64,000 bases of DNA from Spiroplasma kunkelii CR2-3x (GCF_001274875.1 NZ_CP010899.1:1054001-1118000); one strand, 5' to 3'. Positions 44,542-57,028 are shown, counted from the stretch's first letter. Made by a program: numbers and translations. Notes: generated by a model not told the origin, from the letters alone.

Positions 44542-45582
44542 TTAATAATCTAATTCTTTTGTTTTCTGATGTTCTTGGCGAATAATATCATAAATATCTG
44601 ATTCAAATTTTTTTGTTCCATTAATAACTGCTAATAATGGTTGTTCACCAATTTTGGCTGGTAATTGTAATGTGTCTTCAAAGTAGTGATCAATTCCTTT
44701 GATTAAACCACCACCACCACAAATGGTAATTCCATTGCGGAAAATATCTCCTGCTAATTCTGGCGGTGTTTCTTCTAAGACTTGAACTGCTAAATCAATA
44801 ATTCGTGATACTGGAACTTTTAAAACTTCCCGGATTTCTTCTGGCGTCAACTCAATTTCTCGTGGTAATCCTGAAATAACATCGCGTCCATACACTTTAA
44901 TTTTTCGTTCATCACCATATTTTGCTAATGAACCAATTTCAATCTTAATCATTTCTGCTGTTTTAATTCCAATTTCTAAACCATATTGAGAACGAACATA
45001 TTTTATAATTTCATCATTTAAATAATTTCCAGCAACTTTAACTGATTTTGATAATACAATATCCCCTGAAGCAAGAACCGCAATATCTGTTGTTCCTCCT
45101 CCCATATCAATCACTAGGTTTCCAGCAGGTTTGTAAATATCAACCCCGCCACCTAACGCAGCCATTTTAACTTCTTCTTCAACAAAAACTTTTGATGCTC
45201 CTAAGTTCATAGCAATTTTTTTCAAAGCATTTTTTTCTAATTCGGTAATAACTGATGGACAAGCTAATAACATAATTGAATTAGCTAATTGCTTGGTAAC
45301 TCTTAAACGATTAAAAATATACTTTAATTGTGCTTCTGTTGCACGAATATCTGTAATAACTCCATCAACCATTGGTCGAACAATTCTAATTGTTTTATTT
45401 CCTTTTCCAATCATTTTATATGCTTCATTTCCGACAGCAATAATCCCATTTTCTTTAATTTTATATGCCACAATGGATGGTTCATTATAAACAATTCCAC
45501 TCCCCGAAATATAAACCAGAGTGTAAGCTGTTCCTAAATCTATTGATACAAAAGTTGGCTTCTTATTATTAAATATGGCCAT
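44542..45582 (-). CDS. mreB: MreB-family bacterial actin
   Basis: 346 residues. Actin-fold motifs: VSIDLGTAYTLVYISGSG (phosphate 1), MGGGTTDIAVLASG (phosphate 2), ICGGGGLIKGI (adenosine). Start after AAGGAGGATTTGAT. Spiroplasma keeps several MreB paralogues that build the internal ribbon used for helical shape and kinking motility; which paralogue this is cannot be decided here. It stands alone: phage remnants lie downstream and a conjugation module upstream, and it has its own terminator. All motifs look intact. Confidence 0.95.
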   Translation of the reverse strand: MAIFNNKKPTFVSIDLGTAYTLVYISGSGIVYNEPSIVAYKIKENGIIAVGNEAYKMIGKGNKTIRIVRPMVDGVITDIRATEAQLKYIFNRLRVTKQLANSIMLLACPSVITELEKNALKKIAMNLGASKVFVEEEVKMAALGGGVDIYKPAGNLVIDMGGGTTDIAVLASGDIVLSKSVKVAGNYLNDEIIKYVRSQYGLEIGIKTAEMIKIEIGSLAKYGDERKIKVYGRDVISGLPREIELTPEEIREVLKVPVSRIIDLAVQVLEETPPELAGDIFRNGITICGGGGLIKGIDHYFEDTLQLPAKIGEQPLLAVINGTKKFESDIYDIIRQEHQKTKELDY

Positions 45583-45960
45583 ATCAAATCCTCCTTAGTT
45601 AATATTATAATCTTTTTTCTTAGTAAAAACAATAAGTATTATTCGTAAACTAGTTAACGTTGGAATAAAGTAATTATTTTTTTAATAGCAATAAATTTAA
45701 TGGTTTTATCCCAAAAATAGTAGTAATACTTTGCCTGGATTAGTAGCTTTTTTTGGACATTTTTTAAATAGACTTTTGTTTTTCTAACAGGTAATTAATT
45801 TATTTTTTGGATATTCATATAATTCTTTTGTTATTAACTCTAATTATTTGTTGCTAAATCATATTTTTATCATAAAAAAAATAATTAATATTGTTAAATA
45901 TTAATTATTTAAATTTTGCTGTTTAAAACCCATTTTAGTATTTTACTTATTTAATTTAAA
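45583..45960. other. Intergenic region upstream of mreB
   Basis: AT-rich, with the mreB ribosome site at its left end. Short broken readings on the minus strand (ELITKELYEYPKNKLI; CPKKATNPGKVLLLFLG) hint at a decayed gene, but no start, frame or family can be supported. Confidence 0.4.
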
Positions 45961-46521
45961 TTAAGTTTCATTTTCTTTATTTAATTTTTCTAAAATTTCT
46001 TCACAGGTTTTAATTAAATTTTTAACTTTATTAATTTCATCTTCATGATATGGATCAGATGAAGTTGTCATTAATTCCAATTGTTTTTTTAAAATATTAT
46101 TTTCATTTGTAATAATAGAAATTGCATTTTCTCTAATTTTTTTATCACTAAAATCACCATCATTTTCTAAAAATAAAATTTGGTAATCACAATCATAGAC
46201 AATTGCTTGATATTCATACATTCCAACCATATTTGCATCTATTATTTCTTGCAATTCAGAACACATTTTTGAACTACCACATATTTCCTGAATTGATTCT
46301 GATGAATTTAGTTCATCAATTTCTTTTTTTGCTTTTTTAAATAATTTTTGATTTTTTTCTTTTAATTGCAAATAATAATTGATATCTTTTACTTCTTCTA
46401 GTGGCTCAATTGGTTTTAAATTAGATGGATTTAAACCATAATCAAAACTTTTACATCCAAAAGTATAAATTGTTAATTGAATTGGTATACTGCATAACAA
46501 AATTCACAATCGTTTTTTCAT
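45961..46521 (-). CDS. Lipoprotein of the conjugation module
   Basis: 186 residues with TGA = Trp. MKKRLWILLCSIPIQLTIYT ends in lipobox FGC, then a charged helical/coiled-coil domain with internal cysteines (IQEICGSSKMCSELQEIIDA; NVVYDCDYQ-like; LIKTCEEILEKL). Start after GAGGA, last gene of the VirB-like cluster. Probably an exposed accessory of the transfer apparatus or an exclusion-type protein (inference). Confidence 0.7.
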
Positions 46522-46548
46522 AAGTTTTATCCTCGTGCTAAGTTTAAA

Positions 46549-48027
46549 TTAACGTTCTTTTCTTTTGGCAGTTTTATAACCTCGTTGAACATGATCATAA
46601 GAATGTTTTTTAACTTGTTTGATTCCTTTTGTAGCAATCTTCATAGATTTTCTACCAAGATAATTTACTCCAGCAAGGCCTTCTGTTTTCATAAAGTTTT
46701 TAGTTTTCTTAAGATTTTTCTTAAATTTTCCAAAACTTCCTGTTGATGTTGGATTAACATCATATGAATCTCCTCATGTCGCTTTTGTTGAGTCTCATCC
46801 ATTTTTAACTGCTCAAATTGAACGACCAAGAGCATTACCTCCAACCCGCAATCCTTTCCCAAACATTCCTAAAGCTCCTGTTCTTGTTTCTAAAAAACTT
46901 AGTGGCGTTATCCCTTGGATTTGGTTTTGACTACCACCACCACTAAACGTATCCATCCCAGGCAGTCCTGGCATTCCCGATAAATCTTTTTTATATTTCT
47001 TTTTCGCAAAACCAAGTGCTTTTTTAACAACCTTCCCGGCTCCCATTGCAAACATACCAGCTGCCATTGTACTACGAATTGAATTAAGACCGTCTGACAT
47101 TCCAATTGCTTCACCAATAAAAGCTGAAAGTAAATTTGTAATGCCTCAGACACCTAGTGCTCCTCCTAAAATACAAATAATTTGTAAAAGCATTCTTGCA
47201 TAACCAGGAAAATCAAAAGGACCAAAATTAGGGCCTGAAATAACATTAATATATATCATAAAAATATAATAAGCCACCAAGGCTGTTGATGCAGCTAACA
47301 TTTTTGATAACACCATATCTTTTCATGTTAGTGCTCTTTTTCCTTCATCTTGCACCATCGTTGCCATTACAACTGGAGCAACTATAAAAAGAAATAATAA
47401 TTCAAAAATCTTTTGTGTTAATGACATTCCCAACATTGCAATGGCGAACAGAACAAACCAAACGGAAAAAATTTCAATAATTAAACTTCAATCCATAATA
47501 TTACTTGGTGGCCCATATTCCCCTGGTTTCCCTGCAACAACTTCACTATTTCCAATTCAATATAATACATCAGCTAAATTTTGCTCGCTAGTTCCAAAAA
47601 TTGTACTTAACATTCCCATAAACCAAGTAATAATTCCATTTAAAAAGAAAAAACCAATTGGAACAAAAAGAACAAAGATACCAGCTAAACCAGTATATTT
47701 AAAGCACGCCATTAGTCTTGGTTGCATTTCTTTTGCATCTTTAAATTGTAATGTTAAATATTGAGTAATAAAAATTATTACTAAGAAAGCTACTGAAACA
47801 ATGGCAAATTGCCAAAATGCAGTTGGAATATTTGACCAAGAAAAGCCTTCTTGTGAGTTAAATAATAAACTAAAAATTATTCCTGATGATAAAAATTCAA
47901 GAACTTGTGTAAAAACTGAAACCAACCCTAATGGGCCGGTAATAAAGATTCCTCATACTGCTTCATATATCCCAGTTAAAACTCAGCCAATAATACCTAA
48001 AAAAGGTAAATTAAATATTAATTCCAT
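46549..48027 (-). CDS. VirB6/TrbL-like conjugal transfer membrane protein (Mbov_0396-like)
   Basis: 492 residues in one frame. About eight hydrophobic segments occur in residues 1-330 (e.g. FWQFAIVSVAFLVIIFITQY, GLAGIFVLFVPIGFFFLNGI, IIEIFSVWFVLFAIAMLGMS, FELLFLFIVAPVVMATMVQD), followed by a Gly-rich then strongly basic cytoplasmic tail ending AKRKER. This is the layout of VirB6/TrbL inner-membrane channel proteins and of the ICE proteins named after Mycoplasma bovis. RBS AGTAGGG; 6 bases after the pilin-like gene. Confidence 0.78.
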
Positions 48028-48033
48028 AAATCC

Positions 48034-48345
48034 CTACTTAGTAGGAGGCTCATAACTTCCTGAACTATTAATTAATTCTGGTAATATTGTGTTAATAAAT
48101 ATTGGTGCAAAAATACATAATGCTAATCCAAAAATACATCAACAGACAGCATATATTTGAATATTTCGTTGTTCAGGATCATCAGCAAATTTTTTAATTT
48201 TTAAACCATGTTTAATAATATATAAAATACAAATTGCTCCAGCAATAATTGAAACTGGTGATAATATTGCATTTAATAATACAACTACTAATTCGGCAGT
48301 TTTTGAAAAATCAGGTGCATCAGCTAGTAAACTTAATAAACTCAT
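48034..48345 (-). CDS. VirB2/TrbC-like pilin (Mbov_0395-like)
   Basis: 103 residues. Two long hydrophobic helices (VVVLLNAILSPVSIIAGAIC and WCIFGLALCIFAPIFINTIL) separated by a short basic loop (KHGLKIKKFADDPEQRN), the standard small-pilin hairpin. The start overlaps the stop of the 69-residue upstream ORF. Confidence 0.72.
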
Positions 48346-48551
48346 AATAATTTTCCTTTTGTAGCAATTTGTATTCTTAAAATTAATTTTAATATTTTAC
48401 TTTTTAATTTAATAAAAAATTGTTTTGGAGCCTTTTTATTAAATTTACAAGATGATTTATCAATATTAACATTATAATAAACTATCTTTGCTTCTTTTTT
48501 TAATTGTGAACTAAATGGTTGTGCCTTGTTAATCAAAAATATCACCTGCAT
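48342..48551 (-). CDS. Small basic protein in the conjugation cluster
   Basis: 69 residues, MQVIFLINKAQPFSSQLKKE with a lysine-rich C-terminal helix (FFIKLKSKILKLILRIQI). Good GGAAAGGG site; overlaps the pilin start by 4 bases. Function unknown. Confidence 0.5.
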   Translation of the reverse strand: MQVIFLINKAQPFSSQLKKEAKIVYYNVNIDKSSCKFNKKAPKQFFIKLKSKILKLILRIQIATKGKLL

Positions 48552-48692
48552 ATTTTTCCCTTTCCTTTTGTAATATTTTAATAAGAATTATTAAAATATA
48601 GATTGTCATTTACCAAATAACTTTTTCTCATAAAATAAATGGTCATTTACAAAAATAAACTTATTACTTTTAACAAATAAATTAAAAGATTA

Positions 48693-48854
48693 TTATTCGT
48701 CATCACCAAAGTAATTTTGAATTCCTTTTTTAATAAGATGCTTAATTACATAAGCTAATGAATGTTCATCATCAGTAAATTTTTGTAATTCCTCATATAA
48801 TTCAATCGGAACTTTTAATTGTACTTTATAAGATTTACGTTTTAGTCTTTCCAT
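48693..48854 (-). CDS. Ribbon-helix-helix DNA-binding protein
   Basis: 53 residues, MERLKRKSYKVQLKVPIELY, then EELQKFTDDEHSLAYVIKHL. A beta strand with alternating K/V residues followed by two helices is the RHH (CopG/Arc/relaxosome) layout. GAGGGAAG site. It lies between VirB4 and the small proteins, so it may regulate the transfer operon or mark its origin of transfer. Confidence 0.7.
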   Translation of the reverse strand: MERLKRKSYKVQLKVPIELYEELQKFTDDEHSLAYVIKHLIKKGIQNYFGDDE

Positions 48855-48869
48855 TTTTCTTCCCTCATT

Positions 48870-51536
48870 TTAGTTTTCTAATAATTTTATGCCAAAGGCT
48901 TGTTGCTCAAAATCAGATAATTCCACATGTAAACAATGGCGATTATAATCTGTCACCATAAATAACATATCCCCTCGTTGTGCACCGGCACAAAAATGAA
49001 TTTCTGATTCCGATAAACCTCCACTTGCACTATATAATTCACTTACATCATGTAAGTCTTTTTGTTTTAATTTTAAAATCCCAACATATTGCGCATTATT
49101 AAGAATGGCAGATGCTTCTCGTTCTAATTCGGCAGTCATTCTAAAATCGGTTAGATTTTGTGTTACTAAAATTACCCCGCCATTAAAACCACGGATCATT
49201 TTTACTGTTTCAAATAAAAACTTTAGAGCTTGTGGATTGTCTTTATCAATAACAATATGTGCTTCATCGACAGCTAAAATTATTTCATTGTCTGTATTAA
49301 ATCGATTATTATTAATTTCTGTTCGAATATAATTAAGCATTAAAAACATTTGTGCTTTTAAAACTTTTTGTTTTGAATATAGTGTTTGAATATCTAAAAT
49401 ATTTAATAAATTATCATCTAAGGTAATAGTTGAATGTTTATTCCATAATGCAGCATATTTTCCATAACCAGTAAAATCATATTGAATAATTTTTGTAATT
49501 TTGTGGAGCATTTCTGCTTCGCCAAGATCTGGTTCTAGTTTTGTTAAAAAATTAAGTAAATCATCAAAAATTGGTCAATCATTATTTTCCATTTTATTAA
49601 ATTTTTCTTCATTATTAATACCTAGTTTTAAATATAAATCTAAAATTCGTTGTGTTAAAAAACCAACTTCGTCCATTTTTAAATTTGGATGGGTAAAATG
49701 AAAAAATGTTTCTAAAATTTGCAAATGGTCACCAATGATTGTATTAATATTTTGATATTGGTCAATTTTTGCATTAATTTGTAATGGATTAAAATTTCCT
49801 TTATGTCCAGAACCAACATCAATTCAATTCCCATCATGATAATTGCAAAGTTTTCCAAACTCGCGCTTTGGATCAATAATAATTACTTTTCTACCATTAA
49901 TGATATGATAATTCAAAAATTTACTAACAGTTGTCGTTTTACCACCTCCTGTTGTGCCAATAAATAGCGCATTTGAATTTTGAAAATCACCACCACGTTT
50001 AAATTGGTCAGTAAAAATTACATCACCAGTGGTGTTATAACCAACAAATAATCCTTTTTCATCTTCTAAAGCGTTATTTAAAAATGGAAATGAATTTCCT
50101 AATGTTGCACATGGCATTTCATAAGAATTATGATATGCCATTGGATCAGTTGGTTTTGGTAATAAGGCACTATACCCACTTATTTGTCGAAAAAATAAAT
50201 AATCCATTTTCATATTAAGACTTTTTAATAAAATATATAGTCTTTCTTCTGATTGTTTTAACATATGTCGATTAAAACCATAATTTAAAAAAATAATATT
50301 TACCCGTTTAATTTGTTCTTCACCTGATGTAATTAATTGCACTAAATTTTCAAACGATTCATATTCACGTTCTTTTTCTGAACGATTAACCGTCTTTTTA
50401 ACAGAAAAATAATTAGTACGGGCATTAATCATTGCTCGATGTAATTGTTCTTTAACTGCATCAAGATTTGTATTCGAAATATTAAAAATAACTGTACTAT
50501 CTGTTGTGCATAATTTTGCAGCTCAACCATCTTGTGGATAGATTGGATAATTTTGGATTCCTTTAATAGAAAATTGCGCATCATTTATACGAAAACCACT
50601 TTTAGTAAAGGTAATATTATCTAATGCTAATAATTCATTAACATTATCTTGATACTCATCAATTTTTTCATTTGAAAACTTTTCATCAAATGGATTAAAA
50701 ATCAGTTTAATTGTATTAACTAATTCATATTTATCCAAATCAATAGTTCGCAAATTAGTTTCCGTTAACTTCATTTTAATAATATGAATATCTCGTTCTA
50801 ATTTGCTTATTGAAGTATCATATACAAATAAGACAAATACTTTACTAGTAAAAGAATAACCTAAAATACCAGCTTGATCTTCATAAAGTTTTCGATAACC
50901 TTCTAATTGTTCAAAACGACTTTTGTATCCTTTTGCGGTTAAAATTTCATCTCTACGAAGATTAATTAATTTATCAACTGTTTTATCTAAATTAACAATA
51001 TTTTTTTCTAAATCATAAGGTTTTTCAATTTTTACTAAACTTAATTGACAATCTGTTAAACGAAACATATTTGCCAATTGGTTAAATTTTAATAATTGTT
51101 CATTTGTATCTAATGTTGTAATATTAAGTCCTTTAATTTCAATTGCACCAACATATCATTTTTTACCACCTTCTAAAACAGTAGTTTCAATACACATGTC
51201 ATGCAATTTCTTATATGGCATTAACAAGGATGTGTTATTATTTTTACTATAAATATAAAAATTTCTTTTTTTAGCTAAAAAAACAAATGCTCGAAAAATT
51301 ATAATATAAATTTTTCCACTATATTTATCAGAATGAATTAATGTCATCATTAAAAATAAGAAAAAAGTAATACCAATAATTACTCTTAACATTATTGATA
51401 ATGTGATTAAATTGTAACCTAACATAAATGCAAACATTGCATATGTTAAAGTTAAACCTAAATCAACTAACGAAAAATTATCTTTTAAGCGTAGTTTTTG
51501 TTTTTTCAACTGCGGTGGAATAATACTGTTATTCAT
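48870..51536 (-). CDS. Conjugal transfer ATPase VirB4/TraE with N-terminal membrane segment
   Basis: 888 residues. Reading TGA as Trp at 51156 joins a membrane domain (residues about 25-75: FSLVDLGLTLTYAMFAFMLG and LRVIIGITFFLFLMMTLI) to the ATPase. Walker A is IGTTGGGKTTTVSKFL, Walker B is IILAVDEAHIVIDK, and then ILVTQNLTDFR and a C-terminal HVELSDFEQQAFGIKLLEN. VirB4 proteins energise pilus assembly and DNA export in type IV secretion; the mollicute TraE form carries membrane helices at the front. Intact, and first gene of the VirB-like cluster. Confidence 0.88.
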
Positions 51537-51995
51537 TTAAGTTTTCCTTTATCACAAAAAGGGTTTAAAATTATAAGCATTTTAACTATTAAAAATTAAT
51601 ATGAAGTTTTACTTTAAAATTATTTGTTTCAAAAAATATAAAATATACATATTTATTTTAACATATTTATTTAAAAAATTTTATTAAAATTAAAAAATTT
51701 TTTATTAAGTTGCATAAAGCCACTATTGAACATAAAAATAAATTATTACGAAGATACCCTCAATAGAGATTTAAATAAATACAGTAAGGAATATGGTAAA
51801 GAAACAATGCTTTTATATTAAATAAAAGATTAAAAAAACTAAACTTTAAAACACCTTTAGAAATTTAATAAAACTTGTAAAAATATGTAATAATTACAAA
51901 TTAAATTATGTATTAAAAAATTTCTTAAATTCACTATTTTTTTGCTTCGTATTACAATTTATAAGACACAATTGATTTGCTTAAGGACAACATTC
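51537..51995. other. AT-rich gap with a transposase scrap
   Basis: On the plus strand around 51780-51870 the frames read KYSKEYGKETM and LNKRLKKLNFKTPLEI, which resembles the C-terminal motif of IS30-type transposases. Stops surround it. Otherwise nothing is seen. Confidence 0.35.
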
Positions 51996-53067
51996 TCCGA
52001 CTATGATATTTCATCGTAAATATTCCTCGTGCACTAATTTTAGTCTATTTTAATTTGGAAATAACTTCCAATTGTATTTGTTACAATTTTTCAACCATGG
52101 GTAGAATTTGTTAAAAAACTATTATTTATTATATTATTTATTATATGAAAATTATCAAATAACAATTTAATTAAAATATTAATATCACTATCATCAAGTT
52201 TTCCACATCATCCACTATGGTCTTCTTTGCGGAAACCAGTAATTTTCTCTTTTATTTTTTTAACAAATTATTGATAATTACTAGAATATTTTTGATAAAT
52301 TTAACTTATTGTTTTTCATTTAACCAAATTAATAATCAATTTTAGTTTATTATGTGCTAAAAATTGATAATATTTTTCAACTTCATTATATTGATTATGT
52401 GATTCATGTTTAACAACAGTTGTTTGAATTGAACCAAAAATTCAATAAAATAATCCTGTTCCAGCAAGAATTAAACCACCAATGATTAATGATAATCCCA
52501 ATGTTTCTGGAACTAAGAAATCAAGGTAGAAGCAATGACCCCAGAATATTTATCATTATGTTCAATATTAATTCCAGCAGCATAAGCTGTTGTTCCAACT
52601 TTTTTTATTTTTTCTTTAAATTTTTTTTCATCATCTGGTAAACTTTGATAAAGCTCATTGATTGCATCTAATCTTTTCTGCTTGTCTTCTTTTGAAATTA
52701 AATTATATTGTTCAACTATTTTACGATTTTGTTTATTAGTTTGATTATTAAATGTATTTTTTAAGTCAATTATCATTAATGGTACATTTGTATCCGGTAA
52801 AAGAAATACTTTCATACTAATATTTGTTAATAAATTTTCAATATTTTGTAAATTATTTATTGTCTCTTTTTCTAAACCTTATTCTACCATTGAAGTTAAT
52901 TTAGTAAAATTATTATCATGTTCAATTAAATTAATATCTAAATTTTTGTTATGGTCTAAACTAGATTGTTCATTAGCTTGATTTAAAAAATAATATTCAC
53001 TATTAGTTTTATCTTTTTTAGTTATAAATTTTTTTATTATTGAATTATGTAAAATGAAGTGCAACAA
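51995..53067 (-). pseudogene. Decayed membrane protein of the conjugative element
   Basis: Pieces in two frames: SSLDHNKNLDINLIEHDNNF, then VFLLPDTNVPLMIIDLKNTF, a helical DKQKRLDAINELYQSLPDDE, and a membrane segment TLGLSLIIGGLILAGTGLFYW, followed by HNQYNEVEKYYQFLAHNKLK. Stops occur near 52879 and 52325 and a frame slip near 52515. No family recognised. Confidence 0.5.
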
Positions 53068-53282
53068 ATCTTTATTAATTAAATAATATAATAAAAATTA
53101 CAAAAATCAACAATAAATTTAAAAAAATTAAAAATATTTTAATTTTTCTTTTATTTTATCAATATTTAAACAAAATAAAAAATAATTTATTAATTTTAAT
53201 TAATAAATACATATTTTATTATTTTAATGACATATTTTATGAGTTAATATACATTTTTAAATATTTGTTGTTTATATATTCT

Positions 53283-54242
53283 GCAAAAAAATTTTTTTAG
53301 CACTTATTCAATTTAAACACGGTTGGAGTTTATCATTTATTACATTATTAACTACTCAATTTATTTTTTGTTGACTAACATTATTAAAATCAGTTCCAAG
53401 AGGAAATCATTTTCTAAACTCACCATTTATATTTTCAATTAAAGATTTTTGACGAGGTTTACCAGCATCACAAAAATATACTTGTGTTTCAGCAAATATT
53501 TCCATTTCTCGTCATTTGCTAAATTCTTTTCCTCTGTCAGTTATTACGCTTTTAATTTTCCCAATTAAATTATTGTTTATAACAATATCTTTAAACTTTT
53601 TTCAACTTCCCTAGCAGTATGATTTTCTAATTTTATTGCAAAATATTTTTTACTTAATTGTTCTACTAAAAATAAACAACTAGATTGATGGTTTTTTCTA
53701 ACAACAGTATCTATTTCAAATCATCCAACATTAGAAACTTTATTTTCAATATCTAAAATTGACTTAAAATCAGTTAATTTACCACGATTATCAGATTTTC
53801 TTTTTGTTTTATATTTTTTACCACGATGTCGCAAATTCTGTTTTAAAAAACCATAAAAATCTAAACAAATTCATTTATACAATGTTTTAACACAAACCGA
53901 AAATTTAACACCAAATTTTAAAAAATAACGATAAATAAACTCTCTCGGAGAATCACGATATTTATTAAGTATAATTTTGATGAAATTAATCTGCTCTTCC
54001 GTAAATTTACATCTTTTATTATTCTTTTTTCTTTTCTTATAATACATTTTATCTGACTTATAAGCACTATATTCATCAATATTTTTAAACTTTTTAATTT
54101 CTCGTAAAATAGTACTACGATGTCTATTCAAATATTTAGCAATTGCAGAAATATTCTGTTCACCATTCTTTTTTAAAAAAATTTTTGATAATAATAATTG
54201 TTATAATTTAACTTTATCCATAAAACTTAAATGACTATACAT
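53283..54242 (-). pseudogene. IS30-family transposase, diverged and broken
   Basis: Same family as 31772 but different in sequence: NISAIAKYLNRHRSTILREI (HTH), KFTEEQINFIKIILNKYRDS, FEIDTVVRKNHQSSCLFLVE, then a frame change in the catalytic core near 53600 and stops. A TAA near 54202 interrupts the N-terminus. Inactive. Confidence 0.8.
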
Positions 54243-54279
54243 AACATTTATATACCTTTCATTAACTTATAAAATTTTT

Positions 54280-54481
54280 AATATTTTATATATTTTTGAT
54301 GGTATGTATAAATTAATGAAATATATTATTAATAATTTTAATTTGTTTGAATTACAAGCAAAATTAAAGAGTTTTTTGAGTAAAAATTATTGCACTTCAT
54401 ATTACAGTTTACATATTATAAATAAATATTTTTATTATTTTACTTGTAATCTTTAAAATGTGTGTGGTATAGTACACTACG
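54280..54481 (+). mobile_element. Internally deleted derivative of the 13467-14750 element
   Basis: Starts with the same end sequence and the first ~23 codons of the same transposase (MKYIINNFNLFELQAKLKSF at 54315), then jumps to the other end (ttacttgtaatctttaaaat followed by gtgtgtggtata). The interior gene is missing. Confidence 0.65.
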
Positions 54482-54573
54482 GTGATTTTCCTAAGTTTTG
54501 TGAAAAATACTTAAAATTTAAAAAAAATTTTGGTGTCCTTTTTAAAAGATATTAACTACTATAAATATTTATA

Positions 54574-56739
54574 TTAACTTTCAGTAAAATTAATTCCAAT
54601 ATTTTTACATTTTTCTAACAATTTAATTTGTTCAGGTGTTCGTTGTGCAAGAGGAATTTTTAAAATTGTTCCAATTTTTTCTTCAATTTCATTTTTCATC
54701 ATTTCAACTTGACCTGATGTAACATATGAAAATAAATCAAAATAATGATTATTAATAAAATTAAATTGCTTAATTATTTTTCTATTTTTAAGTTTACCTA
54801 AACCAAATACTTTACTATATTTTCATGCTGAATCCATATAAACTAAACCCGGATTTTCTTTTGAACTAAATATAATTCCATAAGGATTTTTTAATTTCAT
54901 TAAATCACTAGGTTTAATTAATTCCATTCCTTCTTTTCTTCTTTGGACAGGATCAATCATAATTCGTTTTGTTTGTAGACTACGTGAACGTGAATGAGAT
55001 AAAATTTCAACTGTTTCAGTTCCTAACATATCTGAATATGTTTTTGCAGTATCAAAATTATTAGTTTGAATATAAATATTTAAATTACAGTTTGAAATAA
55101 TAACTGTTCCATTTTCTTTTCCATATTTTTCATAAACTTGATCTAAATCTTGAACAATTATTAGGAAAAACATTCCCCTACTCCGAGCAACCGTAACAAA
55201 GGATTGAAAATTAGGAATTGTTGGCATATTTCCAAACTCATCTAAATAAAACTGAATATCACGCGGTAAGCGTTTACTTTTTCGTTCTGTTGTAATTCCT
55301 ACATTTGCTTTATATAATTGCGAAATAATTAGAGAAGCAAAAATATGACGATTAGTTTTTTCATCAGGAATAATTAAAAATAAAGCTTTTGGTTTTTCAG
55401 TAAACTTAAATAAATCAATTTCATTACTACATACAATAGATTGAATACCAAGATCTTGATATATTTGTAATCCACGATCTAAAGTTGAAAAAATTGAACC
55501 TAATTCTTTTTCACCAGTTGCTAATGCATTAGATCCAATAATTTTTGCTAATGATGTTGATGGTAAACTGGCAAACCAGGCTTTCATTTTTTTACGGTCA
55601 GTACAAAGCATATTAATTAATGGGAAATTAAATTTTTCTAATGGTAACGCCGCTGGATTATCATCTAATATTTCTAATAATCCTAAAATAATTGTTTTTG
55701 CAATACTAGCAGCCATACTTGCAAAATGGTCATTTTCACCACCAGTTAAAGGTCAAATTGTTAAAACTAAATCATTAATTTCTTCAATTGCTAATGATTT
55801 TAATTCATTTCTAGTTGCTTCAACAAATTCTTGTGCTTCTTTTAAATCAAAAAATCATTGATTACGAAAAATTGCAATTTTTTTGTCAACAATATTTCTA
55901 AAACATTCTGTGCAATTAAATTCATCATGATAATAACAAACATATTTTTCCAAATGTTTTTGATTTTTAACTATAAAATACTTTAACTCTTTTGCAATAG
56001 TAACTGAGTCATAATAATACTTGTAGGAAATTGCTAATGGATTTCAAGAAGAAGAATTTTTAGGATCACGTAAATTTAAAACTAATATTTCATAACCATT
56101 TTTTTGTAATAGTTTTGATAAGACATCATATAGTTCTCCTTTAGGATCGGTAAAAATTAGACATGGTTTATATCTTTCTGGTAAACAACTATTATAAATA
56201 GCAGAAGGCATGACAATTTTTTGTGATTTCCCACTATTTGTTGCTCCTAAACATATTGCATGTGTATTAGTACGAATATTAAAATTAATTTTACTATTTT
56301 TTTTCAAAAATCTTACTACTCATCCGGCCTTATTTTTAACATCATGTAAATTATGAACAGGATATAATTTATTAAATTCTCTAATACTCCCTTTATTGTC
56401 TAATTCATTTACAATTCATTTTGCGCCTCCATATTCTGATGTTTCTGTTTTTTTAACATATGTTTTTTCAAAATGTTTTGCCGCAACAAATATTATAAAA
56501 GAAGCAATTACTCAAAAAATGATTGAAATAACTGCAATACAAATTAGAACAAAAGTGATATTTTCAGAAATAAATTTTCATAAATAAGGAAAAAATTTAC
56601 TAAAAGTAAAACCTGGCATTTTTCATACTTTGAAAAATGAAATAAAGATTATCCCAAAGATATTAGCAATCGGGAAAAAAACACACGCAGCGATTAAACT
56701 ATCTTTTTGGTGTTTTGAAAATCTTTTACTTTTATGCAT
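54574..56739 (-). CDS. Type IV coupling protein VirD4/TraG
   Basis: 721 residues in one frame. Two N-terminal membrane helices (SLIAACVFFPIANIFGIIFI and VLICIAVISIIFWVIASFII), then CLGATNSGKSQKIVMPSAI (Walker A), LIFTDPKGELYDVLSKLL, and FYLDEFGNMPTIPNFQSFVT (Walker B and TraG signature), RSRGMFFLIIVQDLDQVYEK and NCNLNIYIQTNNFDTAKTYS. Coupling proteins recruit DNA or protein substrates to the secretion channel. The start overlaps the upstream small membrane gene by 8 bases. Intact. Confidence 0.93.
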
Positions 56740-57028
56740 ATAAAAAACTTAATGTCGAAAAAAGTAACATTCCTACGATTGCAATAATTAATACTATAAT
56801 ATTAATTTTCTCTTTATAACTAATATTGCTAACTACTTTGGTTTTGATATTTTCAATATTTTTTTTTTTATTTATTAAATTTTTATTTGAATTTTTTATT
56901 GTTTCATTTAACATATTACTAAAATTTCTTTTACGAGTTCTTTTATATTTTATTAATAAAATTATTTCATAAATAACTAAAATAAAACATAAAATTGCTA
57001 CCGAAGATAGTCAAGTTCTTACACTCAT
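56732..57028 (-). CDS. Small bitopic membrane protein before traG
   Basis: 98 residues with TGA = Trp: MSVRTWLSSVAILCFILVIY as N-terminal membrane helix, a basic linker (IKYKRTRKRNFSNMLNETIK), a Lys/Asn coiled region and a second helix at the very end (INIIVLIIAIVGMLLFSTLS). GGAG 6 bases upstream. Coupled to traG by overlap; possibly a structural partner of the coupling protein. Confidence 0.65.
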
